A DNA stretch of 64,000 nucleotides from Massilia sp. NR 4-1. GTDB taxonomy: Bacteria; Pseudomonadota; Gammaproteobacteria; Burkholderiales; Burkholderiaceae_D. This document shows positions 18,874-27,580 of this stretch, one piece after another; position 1 is the first letter of the stretch, and each line of letters begins with the position of its first letter. The stretch is from contig NZ_CP012201.1 in assembly GCF_001191005.1 (NCBI RefSeq), forward strand, positions 1,674,001-1,738,000. The letters are read 5' to 3'. Under the pieces are notes generated by a model, which searched no databases, was not told the origin of the DNA, and was given only the letters and a program-made list of their open reading frames with translations. A program made the translations under genes and the position numbers.

Positions 18874-21798
18874 TCAGGCGGCCAGTGGCAGCAGTCCGGC
18901 AAACCGGCCCGCCGGCGCCGCGCCATGCCCGCGGCACGGCGCCAGCATGCCTGCGAATTCCTCGGGCGGCATGGGGCGGGCGAAGTAGAAGCCCTGCACA
19001 TCGTCGCAGCCCCAGGCGCGCAAGGCGGCGGCCTGCGCCGCGTCTTCCACGCCTTCGGCGATCACGCTCAGCTGCAGATTATGCGCCAGATCGACGATGG
19101 CCTTGCAGATCGCCGCATCCGCCGCATTGGTGCACAGATGGCGCACGAAAGCCTGGTCGATCTTCAGGTGGTCGATGGGCAGATGGCGCAGTCGGCTCAG
19201 CGAAGAATGGCCGGTGCCGAAATCGTCCAGCGACAGGCTGATGCCGAGCGACTTCAGCGCATTGAGCTTGCAGCCCGCTTCGGCCGCATGGTCCATCACG
19301 GTCGATTCGGTGATCTCCATTTCGATGCAGGCCGCATCCAGCGCATGTTCGGACAGCGCGCGCCGGATCTCATCCACCAGGTGCTCGTCCTGGAACTGGC
19401 GCGGCGAAAGATTCACCGCCACCACGGCCGTTTGCAGGCCGGCGTCGATCCAGGCGCGCTGCTGGCGGCACACCTCGCGGATCACCCAGGCGCCGAGCGG
19501 CACGATCAGGCCGGAATTCTCCGCCAGCGGAATGAAGTCGCCCGGGGACACCATGCCGCGCTGCGGATGGCGCCAGCGCACCAGGGCTTCGGCGCTGCAT
19601 ATGGCGCCGCTTTCCAGATTCACGCGCGGCTGGTAGTGCAGGCATAACTCGCCCTGCTCGATGGCGCGCGCCAGTTCGGACTCCATGGCAAACAGCTGCA
19701 TGGCGCGCTCGTTCATTTCCGGCGCATAGAAGCGGAAGCGGTTGCTGCCCATGGCCTGGGCGCTGGCCATGGCCGCATTGGCGCTGCACAGCAGGCTGGC
19801 GGCGTCCATGCCATCCTGCGGATACAGGCTGATGCCGACGCTGGCGCTGCTCGCCACCGCCGCACCGGCCCAGACAAACGGCGCCTGCACCGCCTGCAGC
19901 AGGCGGGCGGCCGTGGCGCGTGCCTGTTCGCCGGTTTCCAGGTCGCCCAGTACCACCACGAACTCGTCGCCCGCCAGCCGCGCCAGCGTGTCGCCATCGC
20001 GCAGCTGGGCCGACAACTGCTGCGCCGCATGCTGCAGCAAGGCGTTGCCGGCATCGTGGCCCAGGCTATCCTTGACCTGGCGGTAGCGTTCCAGACCGAT
20101 CGCCAGCACCGCCAGCTGGCGGCCCATGCGCTCGGCCAGGGCGGCACCCTGGCGCAGGCGGTCGTTGAACAGATTGCGGTTGGCCAGCCCGGTCAGGGCG
20201 TCATGGTTGGCCTGGTAGGCCAGTTCCTGCTCGGCGCGCTGGCGGCGCTGCTCTTCGCGCAGGCTGTACATGCCGAAAGCCACATCGTCCACCAGCTCGC
20301 GCAGCAGACCGATTTCGGCATCGTCGAAGCCCCCCGCCTGCGGTGCCGCGATGCAGATGGCGCCCAGCAGCTCGCCGCGGCATTTCAGCGGCAGCACCAG
20401 GCAGTTGGAGGATTCCGCCGCGCCGGCCGGGCGGAATCCCGCCAGCGCCAGTTCCACCTGCTGCCAGCCCGGCAGTTCGGCCGCCGGCACGCTGCCCGCC
20501 TGGGCGGCCACGGCCACCGCGCCGGCGCTGTTCTGCATGCCCACCCAAACCAGGGAATAGCCGCCCTCGCCCACCATATGGGCGCAGATCAGGTCCAGCA
20601 GTTGCGCTTCATCGTTCACCCTCACCATGGCTTCGTTGCAGCGCGAGCGCAGGCGCAAAGTGCGGTTCAAGCCGATCAGCTCCGCCGTCCGGCCTTGCTC
20701 GCGCCGGTAGGCCTCCTGCAGATTATCGGCCATGGCGTTCAGCGAGACCGACAGCTCGGCAAACTCGCGCGTGCCGCCCTGGGGCAGGCGTACGCTCCAG
20801 TCGCCGGCGGCCAGCTGGCGCGCGAAGCGCACGCCGGCCGCTGCCGACTTCTCCATATTGCGCATCAGCAGGCGGGCAATGTACAGGCCAATCAGCATGG
20901 AAGCGGCGCCGCCAAACAGGAGGATGGCGCTCACGCTGCTATTCGCCTTGCGCACCGAGCTGCGCGTCTCCAGCAAGGCCTGGTCGGCCTGCGCCCGCAG
21001 CGCCAGTAAAGCTGGCTCGATACGCCGCACGGCTTCATTGTAGGCGCTGGATGCCTGGCCGATTTCGGCCAGCGTATTCTGATAGCTGCGGAATGCGGCC
21101 AGATGACGCTCCAGCAGCTGCTGCGCAGCCAGCTTCTGCGCCGGCGCCAGCGCCGTCTGCGCCAGCGCTGCCTGCAAAGCCTCGCCTCTTTGCAGCAGGG
21201 CTTGCGCGCTGGCCTGCTCGCCGTGCACGGCAAACGCCACTTCCTGGCTTTGCAGGGACAACAGCGCCTTGCGCGGCGCTTCGGCGCGCAGCAGCATCAG
21301 CATGCGCTCCAGCTCCTGCCCGCTGCTGCGGAAGGCCGCCTCCTGTCCCTGTTCGCGGTTGCCGAGCAGTTCGTATTGCGCGGCCAGGCGCTGAAAACTA
21401 TCCCTATACAAGCCAAGCGCCGCTTCCACCGCGCGCACTTCGCGCTCCACCGCCGCCCCCTGTTTCAGGCGGCGAATTTCGGCCATGCTGGAGCGCACCA
21501 CCTGCAGCTCCTTGTCGACCAGGGCGCCGTAGCGCGCCTTCGCCTCGCCGGCGGGCAGCGCACGCCCATCCAGCAGAAACTCCTTCTTGAAGCGGCGCGC
21601 CCGTTCCAGCGCCATCAGGCTGTTTGAACTCAGATCGGCCATGCGGTCTTCGCTGTCGAAGTAATGGTCCACCGCCGCCAGCGCGCGTTCGTGGCCGAAC
21701 ATCAGCGTCATATCGCACAGGCACATCAGAACGATGACCGTGCCGAAGCCCAGGGCCAGCTTGAGACGCAATCCCAGCCTGTCGATAAAGGCAAACAT
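18874..21798 (-). CDS. Membrane GAF-GGDEF-EAL c-di-GMP enzyme
   Basis: The 974-residue protein is likely a cyclic-di-GMP synthase/phosphodiesterase. It has a membrane helix at about 12-33, a helical extracytoplasmic region, a second helix at about 300-320, HAMP (about 325-375), a GAF-like domain (about 395-535), GGDEF and EAL. The GGDEF motif reads AGDEF (609-613), a variant still found in active cyclases, and an RxxD inhibitory site (RDGD) lies five residues before it. The EAL domain has EAL (737-739), ITEST, DDFGTG and KIDQAF, so catalysis looks intact. The ATG at 21798 has a perfect AGGAG 5 bases before a short spacer. It is a single-gene unit. Confidence 0.93.
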   Translation of the reverse strand: MFAFIDRLGLRLKLALGFGTVIVLMCLCDMTLMFGHERALAAVDHYFDSEDRMADLSSNSLMALERARRFKKEFLLDGRALPAGEAKARYGALVDKELQVVRSSMAEIRRLKQGAAVEREVRAVEAALGLYRDSFQRLAAQYELLGNREQGQEAAFRSSGQELERMLMLLRAEAPRKALLSLQSQEVAFAVHGEQASAQALLQRGEALQAALAQTALAPAQKLAAQQLLERHLAAFRSYQNTLAEIGQASSAYNEAVRRIEPALLALRAQADQALLETRSSVRKANSSVSAILLFGGAASMLIGLYIARLLMRNMEKSAAAGVRFARQLAAGDWSVRLPQGGTREFAELSVSLNAMADNLQEAYRREQGRTAELIGLNRTLRLRSRCNEAMVRVNDEAQLLDLICAHMVGEGGYSLVWVGMQNSAGAVAVAAQAGSVPAAELPGWQQVELALAGFRPAGAAESSNCLVLPLKCRGELLGAICIAAPQAGGFDDAEIGLLRELVDDVAFGMYSLREEQRRQRAEQELAYQANHDALTGLANRNLFNDRLRQGAALAERMGRQLAVLAIGLERYRQVKDSLGHDAGNALLQHAAQQLSAQLRDGDTLARLAGDEFVVVLGDLETGEQARATAARLLQAVQAPFVWAGAAVASSASVGISLYPQDGMDAASLLCSANAAMASAQAMGSNRFRFYAPEMNERAMQLFAMESELARAIEQGELCLHYQPRVNLESGAICSAEALVRWRHPQRGMVSPGDFIPLAENSGLIVPLGAWVIREVCRQQRAWIDAGLQTAVVAVNLSPRQFQDEHLVDEIRRALSEHALDAACIEMEITESTVMDHAAEAGCKLNALKSLGISLSLDDFGTGHSSLSRLRHLPIDHLKIDQAFVRHLCTNAADAAICKAIVDLAHNLQLSVIAEGVEDAAQAAALRAWGCDDVQGFYFARPMPPEEFAGMLAPCRGHGAAPAGRFAGLLPLAA

Positions 21799-21924
21799 GT
21801 TTACTCCTCGCGGGAAAGCGGCAACAGCGCTTCCAGCCATATCATCAAACAAGGGAGCCGCGAGGAATGGGCGACGGGAGAAAGGGGATGCGGGTTCTTC
21901 CGGCACGGATTAGGCCATGGAAGC

Positions 21925-21944
21925 TGGCGGTTTGGAAACCGCCA
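21925..21944. promoter_or_regulatory. Perfect 20-bp palindrome upstream of the GGDEF/EAL gene
   Basis: TGGCGGTTT and AAACCGCCA flank two bases, giving a perfect inverted repeat with almost no loop. That favours a DNA operator over an RNA hairpin. It lies about 127 bases upstream of the GGDEF/EAL start and about 107 bases beyond the moaD stop. The rest of the 252-base gap shows no clear element. Confidence 0.4.
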
Positions 21945-22050
21945 AGGGCATCACGGATTCAGTATAGCCCGCGCGCCCTGCCTTCTTGAATTTATTTGCC
22001 CAAAATCAAGATAAATGTTGCGAACGCGCAATACAAGACCGGGAAGGCGC

Positions 22051-22305
22051 TCAGCCGCCGGTCACCGGCGGGAAGAAAGCCACTTCGCAGCCGTCGGCGA
22101 TCGCGGTCGATGGCTGGGCCATCACCTGGTTGCAGGCCATGCGCAGCGCACGCCCTTCGGCCAGCGCCTGTTCCCAGGCGCCGCCGCGCTGCACCAGGTG
22201 GGTACGCAGTGCGCCCACGGTGTCCACGCCGGGCGGCAAATCGATGGTTTCGGAAGAGGTGCCAAGGCTTTCGCGCACGCTGGCAAAGAAACGCAGCGTA
22301 ATCAT
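22051..22305 (-). CDS. moaD: MoaD, small subunit of molybdopterin synthase
   Basis: This ubiquitin-like sulfur carrier, thiocarboxylated at its C-terminus, donates sulfur to precursor Z with MoaE. The 84-residue product starts MITLRFFASVRESLG and ends VAFFPPVTGG, with the essential terminal Gly-Gly. It lies 15 bases downstream of moeA. moaE is not in the window, so the partner is encoded elsewhere. Confidence 0.95.
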   Translation of the reverse strand: MITLRFFASVRESLGTSSETIDLPPGVDTVGALRTHLVQRGGAWEQALAEGRALRMACNQVMAQPSTAIADGCEVAFFPPVTGG

Positions 22306-22320
22306 TATTTCAACATCCTA

Positions 22321-23547
22321 TCAATACAGCAGTTCACTAAAGGGAATGAAACGCACCTGGTCGCCGGCGCGTATCAGATTACCGGGCGGATTATCGATCA
22401 CGCCATCGGCCCAGACGGTGGAGGTCAGCACGCCCGATCCCTGGTTCGGGAACAGGTCGAGGCCGCCCTCGCGGTTGACGCGCGCGCGCAGGAACTCATT
22501 GCGGCGGTCGGCCTTGGGCAGGTTGAAATCGGCACGCAGGCTGTAGACGCGCGGCGCCAGCGCGGCCGCATCGCCGACGCCCTGCAGGCGCAGCACGAAG
22601 GGCCGCACGAACAGCATGAAAGTGATCAGGCTGGAGACCGGATTGCCCGGCAGGCCGATAAAGAAGCTGCTGCCTACCTCGCCAAACGCCAGCGGCTTGC
22701 CCGGCTTGATGGCGATCTGCCACAGGTTCAGGCGCCCTTCCGCTTCGACGGCGGGACGGATATGGTCTTCCTCGCCCACCGACACGCCGCCCGAGGTGAT
22801 GATCAGGTCATTGCCTTGCGCGGCCTGGCGCAGCACCTCGCGCGTGGCGGCCAGGGTGTCCGGCACGATGCCCAGGTCGACGATCTCGCAGCCCAGGTTT
22901 TCCAGCAAGGCGCGCAGGGTGAAGCGGTTGGAATTGTAGATGGCGCCCGGCGCCAGCGGCTCGCCCGGCATGGCCAGTTCGTCGCCGGTGAAGAAGACGG
23001 CCACGCGCAGCTTGCGCCGCACCGGCAGCTCGGCCAGGCCGACCGAAGCGGCCAGGCCCAGCTCCTGGCTGCGCAGGCGGGTGCCGGCCGGCAGGATCAC
23101 GCTGCCGTGGGTGATGTCCTCGCCGGCGCGGCGGATCCATTCGCCGGGACGCGGCGCATGGCGGATGGTGACGATTTTTTCATGCAGTTCGCACTGCTCC
23201 TGCATCACCACGGCGTCCGCCCCTTCCGGGATCAGGGCACCGGTGAAGATGCGCGCCGCCGTGCCGGGCAACAGGGGCTGGCCCACATGGCCGGCCGGAA
23301 TGCGCTGCGACACGGTCAGCGTGGCCGAACCGCTGGCGCAGTCGGCCGAGCGCACCGCATAGCCATCCATCTGGGTATTGTCCTGGCCCGGCACATTCAT
23401 GCCCGAGACCTGGGATTTGGCCAGCACGCGGCCATTGGCGGCCAGCGTGGGCAGGGTTTCCACTTCTTCCACCGGGCGCGCCGCGCCCAGCAGGAAGTCC
23501 AGCGCCTCGCGGGCGGACAGCATGGGCTGCGGCTGGAAAGCATTCAT
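22321..23547 (-). CDS. moeA: MoeA, molybdopterin molybdotransferase
   Basis: This enzyme inserts molybdate into adenylated molybdopterin to make Moco. The 408-residue protein shows the MoeA N-terminal region ('AREALDFLL'), 'MDGYAVRSADC' (about 60-70), 'GADAVVMQEQCE', the MoCF-like domain with 'ITSGGVSVGEEDH' and 'FGEVGSSFFIGLPGNPVSSLI', and a C-terminal beta domain. It begins 4 bases after the thrC stop, so the two are co-transcribed. moaD follows 15 bases on. Confidence 0.96.
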   Translation of the reverse strand: MNAFQPQPMLSAREALDFLLGAARPVEEVETLPTLAANGRVLAKSQVSGMNVPGQDNTQMDGYAVRSADCASGSATLTVSQRIPAGHVGQPLLPGTAARIFTGALIPEGADAVVMQEQCELHEKIVTIRHAPRPGEWIRRAGEDITHGSVILPAGTRLRSQELGLAASVGLAELPVRRKLRVAVFFTGDELAMPGEPLAPGAIYNSNRFTLRALLENLGCEIVDLGIVPDTLAATREVLRQAAQGNDLIITSGGVSVGEEDHIRPAVEAEGRLNLWQIAIKPGKPLAFGEVGSSFFIGLPGNPVSSLITFMLFVRPFVLRLQGVGDAAALAPRVYSLRADFNLPKADRRNEFLRARVNREGGLDLFPNQGSGVLTSTVWADGVIDNPPGNLIRAGDQVRFIPFSELLY

Positions 23548-23550
23548 GGT

Positions 23551-25026
23551 TTACAGTCCCGTATTGGCAGCGATATACGCCTTCATCTTCTCCACATCGG
23601 CCGGCATCACCTCGAAGCGCTGCGGCAGCGCTTCGATATTCTCGAAGCCGGCGGGACGCTCGGCATCCTCGCCCAGCGCCTCCAGAATGGTCTCATTGAA
23701 CTTGGCCGCCAGCGCCGTTTCCAGCACGATCATCGGCACCCCCTCTTCCACCTGCTCGCGGGCGACCTTGATGCCGTCGGCGGTGTGGGTATCGATCACG
23801 ATGCCGTAATCGTCGGCCACGTCGCGGATGGTCGCCAGGCGGTCCTCATGGGTGGACTTGCCGGACTTGAAGCCGTAGTTTGCCACCAGTTTGAATTCGT
23901 CGCCATCGCTGCCCGGCTTGCCGGACAGGTCGAAGCCGCCGTGCGTTTCCACCTTCTGGAACAGGGCGCGGGTGCGCGCCGCGTCGCGGCCCACCAGATC
24001 GTAGACGAAGCGCTCGAAATTCGACGCCTTCGAGATATCCATCGACGGGCTGCTGGTGTGGTAGGTTTCCGACGATTTGCGCACGCGATAGACGCCGGTG
24101 CGGAAGAATTCGTCGAGCACATCGTTTTCATTGGTGGCGGCCACCAGCTTGTCGATTGGAAGGCCCATCATGCGCGCAATATGGCCGGCGCAGATATTGC
24201 CGAAGTTGCCCGACGGGACAGTGAAGGACACCTTCTGCTCATTGCTGGTGGTAGCAGCCAGATAGCCGCGGAAGTAGTACACCACCTGGGCCACCACGCG
24301 CGCCCAGTTGATCGAGTTGACGGTGCCGATCTTCTGCCTGGCCTTGAATTCCAGGTCGTTCGAGACGGCTTTCACCATATCCTGGCAATCGTCGAACACG
24401 CCTTCCACGGCGATATTGAAGATATTCGGGTCTTGCAGGCTGAACATCTGCGCGGTCTGGAAAGCGCTCATCTTCTTGTGCGGCGACAGCATGAAGACGC
24501 GGATGCCCTGCTTGCCGCGCATCGCATACTCGGCGGCGCTGCCGGTATCGCCCGAGGTCGCGCCGAAGATATTCAGCTGCGCATCCTGCTTGGCCAGCGC
24601 GTACTCGAACAGATTGCCCAGCAGCTGCATGGCCATATCCTTGAACGCCAGCGTCGGGCCGTTGGACAGCGCCTGCAGCACCAGCTTCTTGCCGTTACTC
24701 TCTTCCAGCACGCGCAGCGGCGTGATGGCGATCGCGCTCTCGTCGTGGCGGGCGTTGCGGTACACCTCGGGCGTATAGGTCTTGGCCGTCAGCGCGCGCA
24801 GATCGGCCTCCGGAATATCGGTCGCAAACTTGCGCAAAATCTCAAACGCCAGCTCTGCATAGGACAGCTTGCGCCAGGCATCCAGCTCGGCGCCAGTCAC
24901 CTGCGGGTATTCGGTCGGCAGGAACAAGCCGCCATCGGCAGCCAGGCCGCCCAGCAGGATATCGGAAAAAGATTGGGGAGACTGCGAAGCGGCCGGCGAA
25001 GCGGCCCGGGTGGACACGTAATGCAT
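23551..25026 (-). CDS. thrC: Threonine synthase
   Basis: This PLP enzyme converts O-phosphohomoserine to threonine. The 491-residue product opens MHYVSTRAASPAAS, and the PLP lysine is Lys129 in LAFKDMAMQ. A phosphate-binding 'ATSGDTGSAAEYA' loop follows. I start at the ATG at 25026: a GTG at 25062 lies directly under the promoter -10 box and would sit at or before the transcription start. It is the first gene of thrC-moeA-moaD. The usual partner hom (homoserine dehydrogenase) is absent upstream, and a serine/threonine catabolic cluster takes that place. Confidence 0.95.
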   Translation of the reverse strand: MHYVSTRAASPAASQSPQSFSDILLGGLAADGGLFLPTEYPQVTGAELDAWRKLSYAELAFEILRKFATDIPEADLRALTAKTYTPEVYRNARHDESAIAITPLRVLEESNGKKLVLQALSNGPTLAFKDMAMQLLGNLFEYALAKQDAQLNIFGATSGDTGSAAEYAMRGKQGIRVFMLSPHKKMSAFQTAQMFSLQDPNIFNIAVEGVFDDCQDMVKAVSNDLEFKARQKIGTVNSINWARVVAQVVYYFRGYLAATTSNEQKVSFTVPSGNFGNICAGHIARMMGLPIDKLVAATNENDVLDEFFRTGVYRVRKSSETYHTSSPSMDISKASNFERFVYDLVGRDAARTRALFQKVETHGGFDLSGKPGSDGDEFKLVANYGFKSGKSTHEDRLATIRDVADDYGIVIDTHTADGIKVAREQVEEGVPMIVLETALAAKFNETILEALGEDAERPAGFENIEALPQRFEVMPADVEKMKAYIAANTGL

Positions 25027-25064
25027 AGACAAGGAAACCCATTGAGCGTTGCGATCGGACACCT

Positions 25065-25094
25065 ATTATAGTGCGCCCGGAGTTTCTATGTAAA
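25065..25094 (-). promoter_or_regulatory. Sigma-70 promoter of thrC-moeA-moaD
   Basis: On the minus strand there is -35 TTTACA (25089-25094), an 18-bp spacer and a perfect -10 TATAAT (25065-25070). Transcription would begin about 30 bases before the thrC ATG. Confidence 0.8.
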
Positions 25095-25177
25095 TTCAGT
25101 CAATTTCCGCAATTTTCTGCGGCCATCGGCGCGTTGCCAGCGCCACACCGCGGGGGACCGGCCCCGCGGCCGGGCGG

Positions 25178-26557
25178 TCAGCAGGCAGCGTGGTTGACGG
25201 TCACGACGTGGATGGCCAGGCCGCCCAGCGAGGTTTCCTTGTACTTGGCCTGCATGTCGGCGCCGGTCTGGCGCATGGTTTCGATCACTTCGTCCAGGCT
25301 CACGAAGTGGGTGCCGTCGCCTTTCAGCGAGAGCGAGGCGGCGGTGATGGCCTTGACCGCGCCCATGCCGTTGCGCTCGATGCAGGGGATCTGCACCAGG
25401 CCGCCGATCGGGTCGCAGGTCATGCCGAGGTGGTGTTCGATGCCGATTTCGGCGGCGTTCTCGATCTGGGCGTTGCTGCCGCCCAGCGCTGCCACCAGGC
25501 CGGCGGCGGCCATGGCGCAGGCCACGCCGACTTCGCCCTGGCAGCCGACTTCGGCGCCCGAGATGGAAGCATTGCGCTTGCACAGCATGCCGATGGCGGC
25601 GGCCGTCAACAGGAAGTTGCGCACGCCGGTCACGGGGTCGAGCGGCTTGCAGTCTTCGGCATAGTATTTCAGCACGGCGGGGATGATGCCGGCGGCGCCA
25701 TTGGTCGGCGCGGTGACGACGCGGCCGCCGGCGGCGTTTTCTTCGTTGACGGCCATGGCGTACAGGCTGACACCGTTCAGCGCATCATGCGGCAGGTCGT
25801 TGGCGCGGTCGCCGCCCTTGGCCTGGCGCCACAGATCGGCGGCGCGGCGCTTTACCTTCAGGCCGCCCGGCAGTTGGCCGGCCGTTTCCAGACCGTGGGC
25901 GATGCAGCCGCGCATGACGTGCCAGATGCGGTCCAGACCCGCGTCCAGCTTGGCTTCATCGAGCTTGGCCAGCTCGTTCGCACGCAGCATTTGCGGGATG
26001 GTCTTGCCGCTTGCCTCGCCATGCGCCAGCAGATCGGCCATGGTGTCGAAGGGATAGGGAATGGCGGCAGCCGGAGCTTTGTCGGTGGCGGCACTCTCGC
26101 CTTCGGCGCGGATAAAGCCGCCGCCGACGGAATAGAACACTTTATGCACGGTGCTGCCGTCGGCGCGCTTCAAGGTGAAGCTCATGCCGTTCGGGTGCTC
26201 GGGCAGGGTTTCGTTCATGTGGAAAATCAGGCCGGTGGCGGCGGTGAAAGGCACCGCCTTCGTACCCAGCAGCCTGATTTCCTTGCGTTCCTCGACCTCG
26301 GCCAGCTTGGCGTCGACCAGGTCGGGATTGATGTCCTGCGGCGTCTCGCCCATCAGGCCGAGGATCACGGCCTTGTCGGTGCCGTGGCCGACGCCGGTCA
26401 GGGCCAGCGAGCCATACAGCGCGGATTCCACCGCCACCACCTCATCCAATGGACCGGCTTCGATCAGGAAACGGCGGGCCGCCACCATCGGTCCCACGGT
26501 GTGGGAACTGGATGGGCCAATGCCAATTTTGAACAGATCGAAAACACTCATATCCAT
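25178..26557 (-). CDS. sdaA: L-serine ammonia-lyase (iron-sulfur, SdaA type)
   Basis: This enzyme deaminates L-serine to pyruvate and ammonia with a [4Fe-4S] cluster. The 459-residue single-chain form has the N-terminal beta domain opening MDMSVFDLFKIGIGPSSSHT, whose GPSSSHT motif is the family hallmark. The C-terminal alpha domain contains cluster cysteines in 'LCKRNASISGAEVGCQGEVG' and 'MTCDPIGGLVQIPC'. It lies 39 bases downstream of tdh in the same direction, which points to joint amino-acid catabolism with kbl-tdh. A GC-rich hairpin without a T-tract (25148-25169) lies beyond the stop. Confidence 0.96.
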   Translation of the reverse strand: MDMSVFDLFKIGIGPSSSHTVGPMVAARRFLIEAGPLDEVVAVESALYGSLALTGVGHGTDKAVILGLMGETPQDINPDLVDAKLAEVEERKEIRLLGTKAVPFTAATGLIFHMNETLPEHPNGMSFTLKRADGSTVHKVFYSVGGGFIRAEGESAATDKAPAAAIPYPFDTMADLLAHGEASGKTIPQMLRANELAKLDEAKLDAGLDRIWHVMRGCIAHGLETAGQLPGGLKVKRRAADLWRQAKGGDRANDLPHDALNGVSLYAMAVNEENAAGGRVVTAPTNGAAGIIPAVLKYYAEDCKPLDPVTGVRNFLLTAAAIGMLCKRNASISGAEVGCQGEVGVACAMAAAGLVAALGGSNAQIENAAEIGIEHHLGMTCDPIGGLVQIPCIERNGMGAVKAITAASLSLKGDGTHFVSLDEVIETMRQTGADMQAKYKETSLGGLAIHVVTVNHAAC

Positions 26558-26596
26558 CGGATGTCTCTTTATAGTGATGTTGATGTCGCGCCGCTT

Positions 26597-27559
26597 TTAT
26601 GCGGCCTTGCTTAAGCCGACATCGATATTGGCCAGCATGTCCTTGACCATTTCCTCGATGCCGATGCTTGCCTTCCAGCCCCAGTCCGCCGTTGCGGTCG
26701 AGTCGTCCAGGCTTTTCGGCCAGGTGTCGGCGATGGCCTGGCGGCTGTCCGGCTTGTAGCTGATCTTGAACTCGGGCAGCTTGGCGCTGATGGCAGCGGC
26801 CAGCTGTTCCGGGTTGAACGATACGCCGGCGACATTATAGGACGAACGGACCTTGATTTGCGAGGCCGGCGCATCCATCAATTCGATAGTGGCGCGGATG
26901 GCGTCGGGCATATAGATCATCGGCAGCGAGGTTTGCGGGCCGAGGAAGCATTCATAACGCTCGCCGCGCAGCGCCGAGTGGAAGATGGCGATGGCGTAAT
27001 CGGTGGTGCCGCCGCCCGGAGGCGATTTGAAGCTGATGATGCCTGGGTAGCGGATGCTGCGCACGTCCACGCCATATTTCAGGAAGTAGTACTCGCACAG
27101 GCGCTCGCCGGCCAGCTTGCTGATACCGTAGATGGTGGTCGGGTCCATCACCGTCATCTGCGGGGTGTTGTCAGCCGGGGTGTTCGGGCCGAAGGCGGCA
27201 ATCGACGAAGGCCAGAACAGGCGCAGCGGCTTGCCTGCCTCGCCGCGCTCGCGCGCCACTTCGAGGATATTCAGCAGGCCATCCATGTTCAGCGACCAGG
27301 CTTTGAGCGGCGCCGCTTCGCCGGTGGCCGACAGCATCGCCGCCAGCTGGTACACCTGGGTGATGTTCTCGCCGGCCACCAGCTGGGCCAGGGCGGCGCG
27401 GTCCATCACGTCCAGCACCTGGTAATTGGCGGCGTTGTACAGGTTTTTCGGGCTGATATCGGTGGCGATCACATTCTGCGCGCCATGCTGCTTGGCCAGT
27501 GCTTCCACCAGTTCGCTGCCAATTTGACCGTTGGCGCCGATGACTAAAATACGTTCCAT
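26597..27559 (-). CDS. tdh: L-threonine 3-dehydrogenase, SDR (GalE-like) type
   Basis: This enzyme oxidises threonine to 2-amino-3-ketobutyrate with NAD. The 320-residue protein belongs to the extended short-chain dehydrogenases. It has GANGQIGSE (GxxGxxG, about 7-15), a Ser in 'WPSSIAAFG', catalytic 'YGISK' (YxxxK) and 'RYPGIIS'. It is not the zinc-dependent Tdh of E. coli. The ATG at 27559 has AGGAAG 8 bases upstream; a TTG at 27580 is less likely. It starts 21 bases after the kbl stop, and the kbl neighbour makes the threonine substrate assignment strong even though SDR enzymes are varied. Confidence 0.9.
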   Translation of the reverse strand: MERILVIGANGQIGSELVEALAKQHGAQNVIATDISPKNLYNAANYQVLDVMDRAALAQLVAGENITQVYQLAAMLSATGEAAPLKAWSLNMDGLLNILEVARERGEAGKPLRLFWPSSIAAFGPNTPADNTPQMTVMDPTTIYGISKLAGERLCEYYFLKYGVDVRSIRYPGIISFKSPPGGGTTDYAIAIFHSALRGERYECFLGPQTSLPMIYMPDAIRATIELMDAPASQIKVRSSYNVAGVSFNPEQLAAAISAKLPEFKISYKPDSRQAIADTWPKSLDDSTATADWGWKASIGIEEMVKDMLANIDVGLSKAA

Positions 27560-27580
27560 TGCTGTTCTTCCTGAATCCAA

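Noticed and set aside
18807..19001. N-terminal extension of the HI0933-type flavoprotein
   Set aside because: The extra 65 residues are Arg/Pro-rich, run through the neighbour's terminator and overlap the coding end of the GGDEF/EAL gene.
22015..25071. A 1018-codon open frame opposite moaD, moeA and thrC
   Set aside because: It crosses three well-supported genes and their promoter, and the product looks like random Arg/His/Gln-rich sequence.
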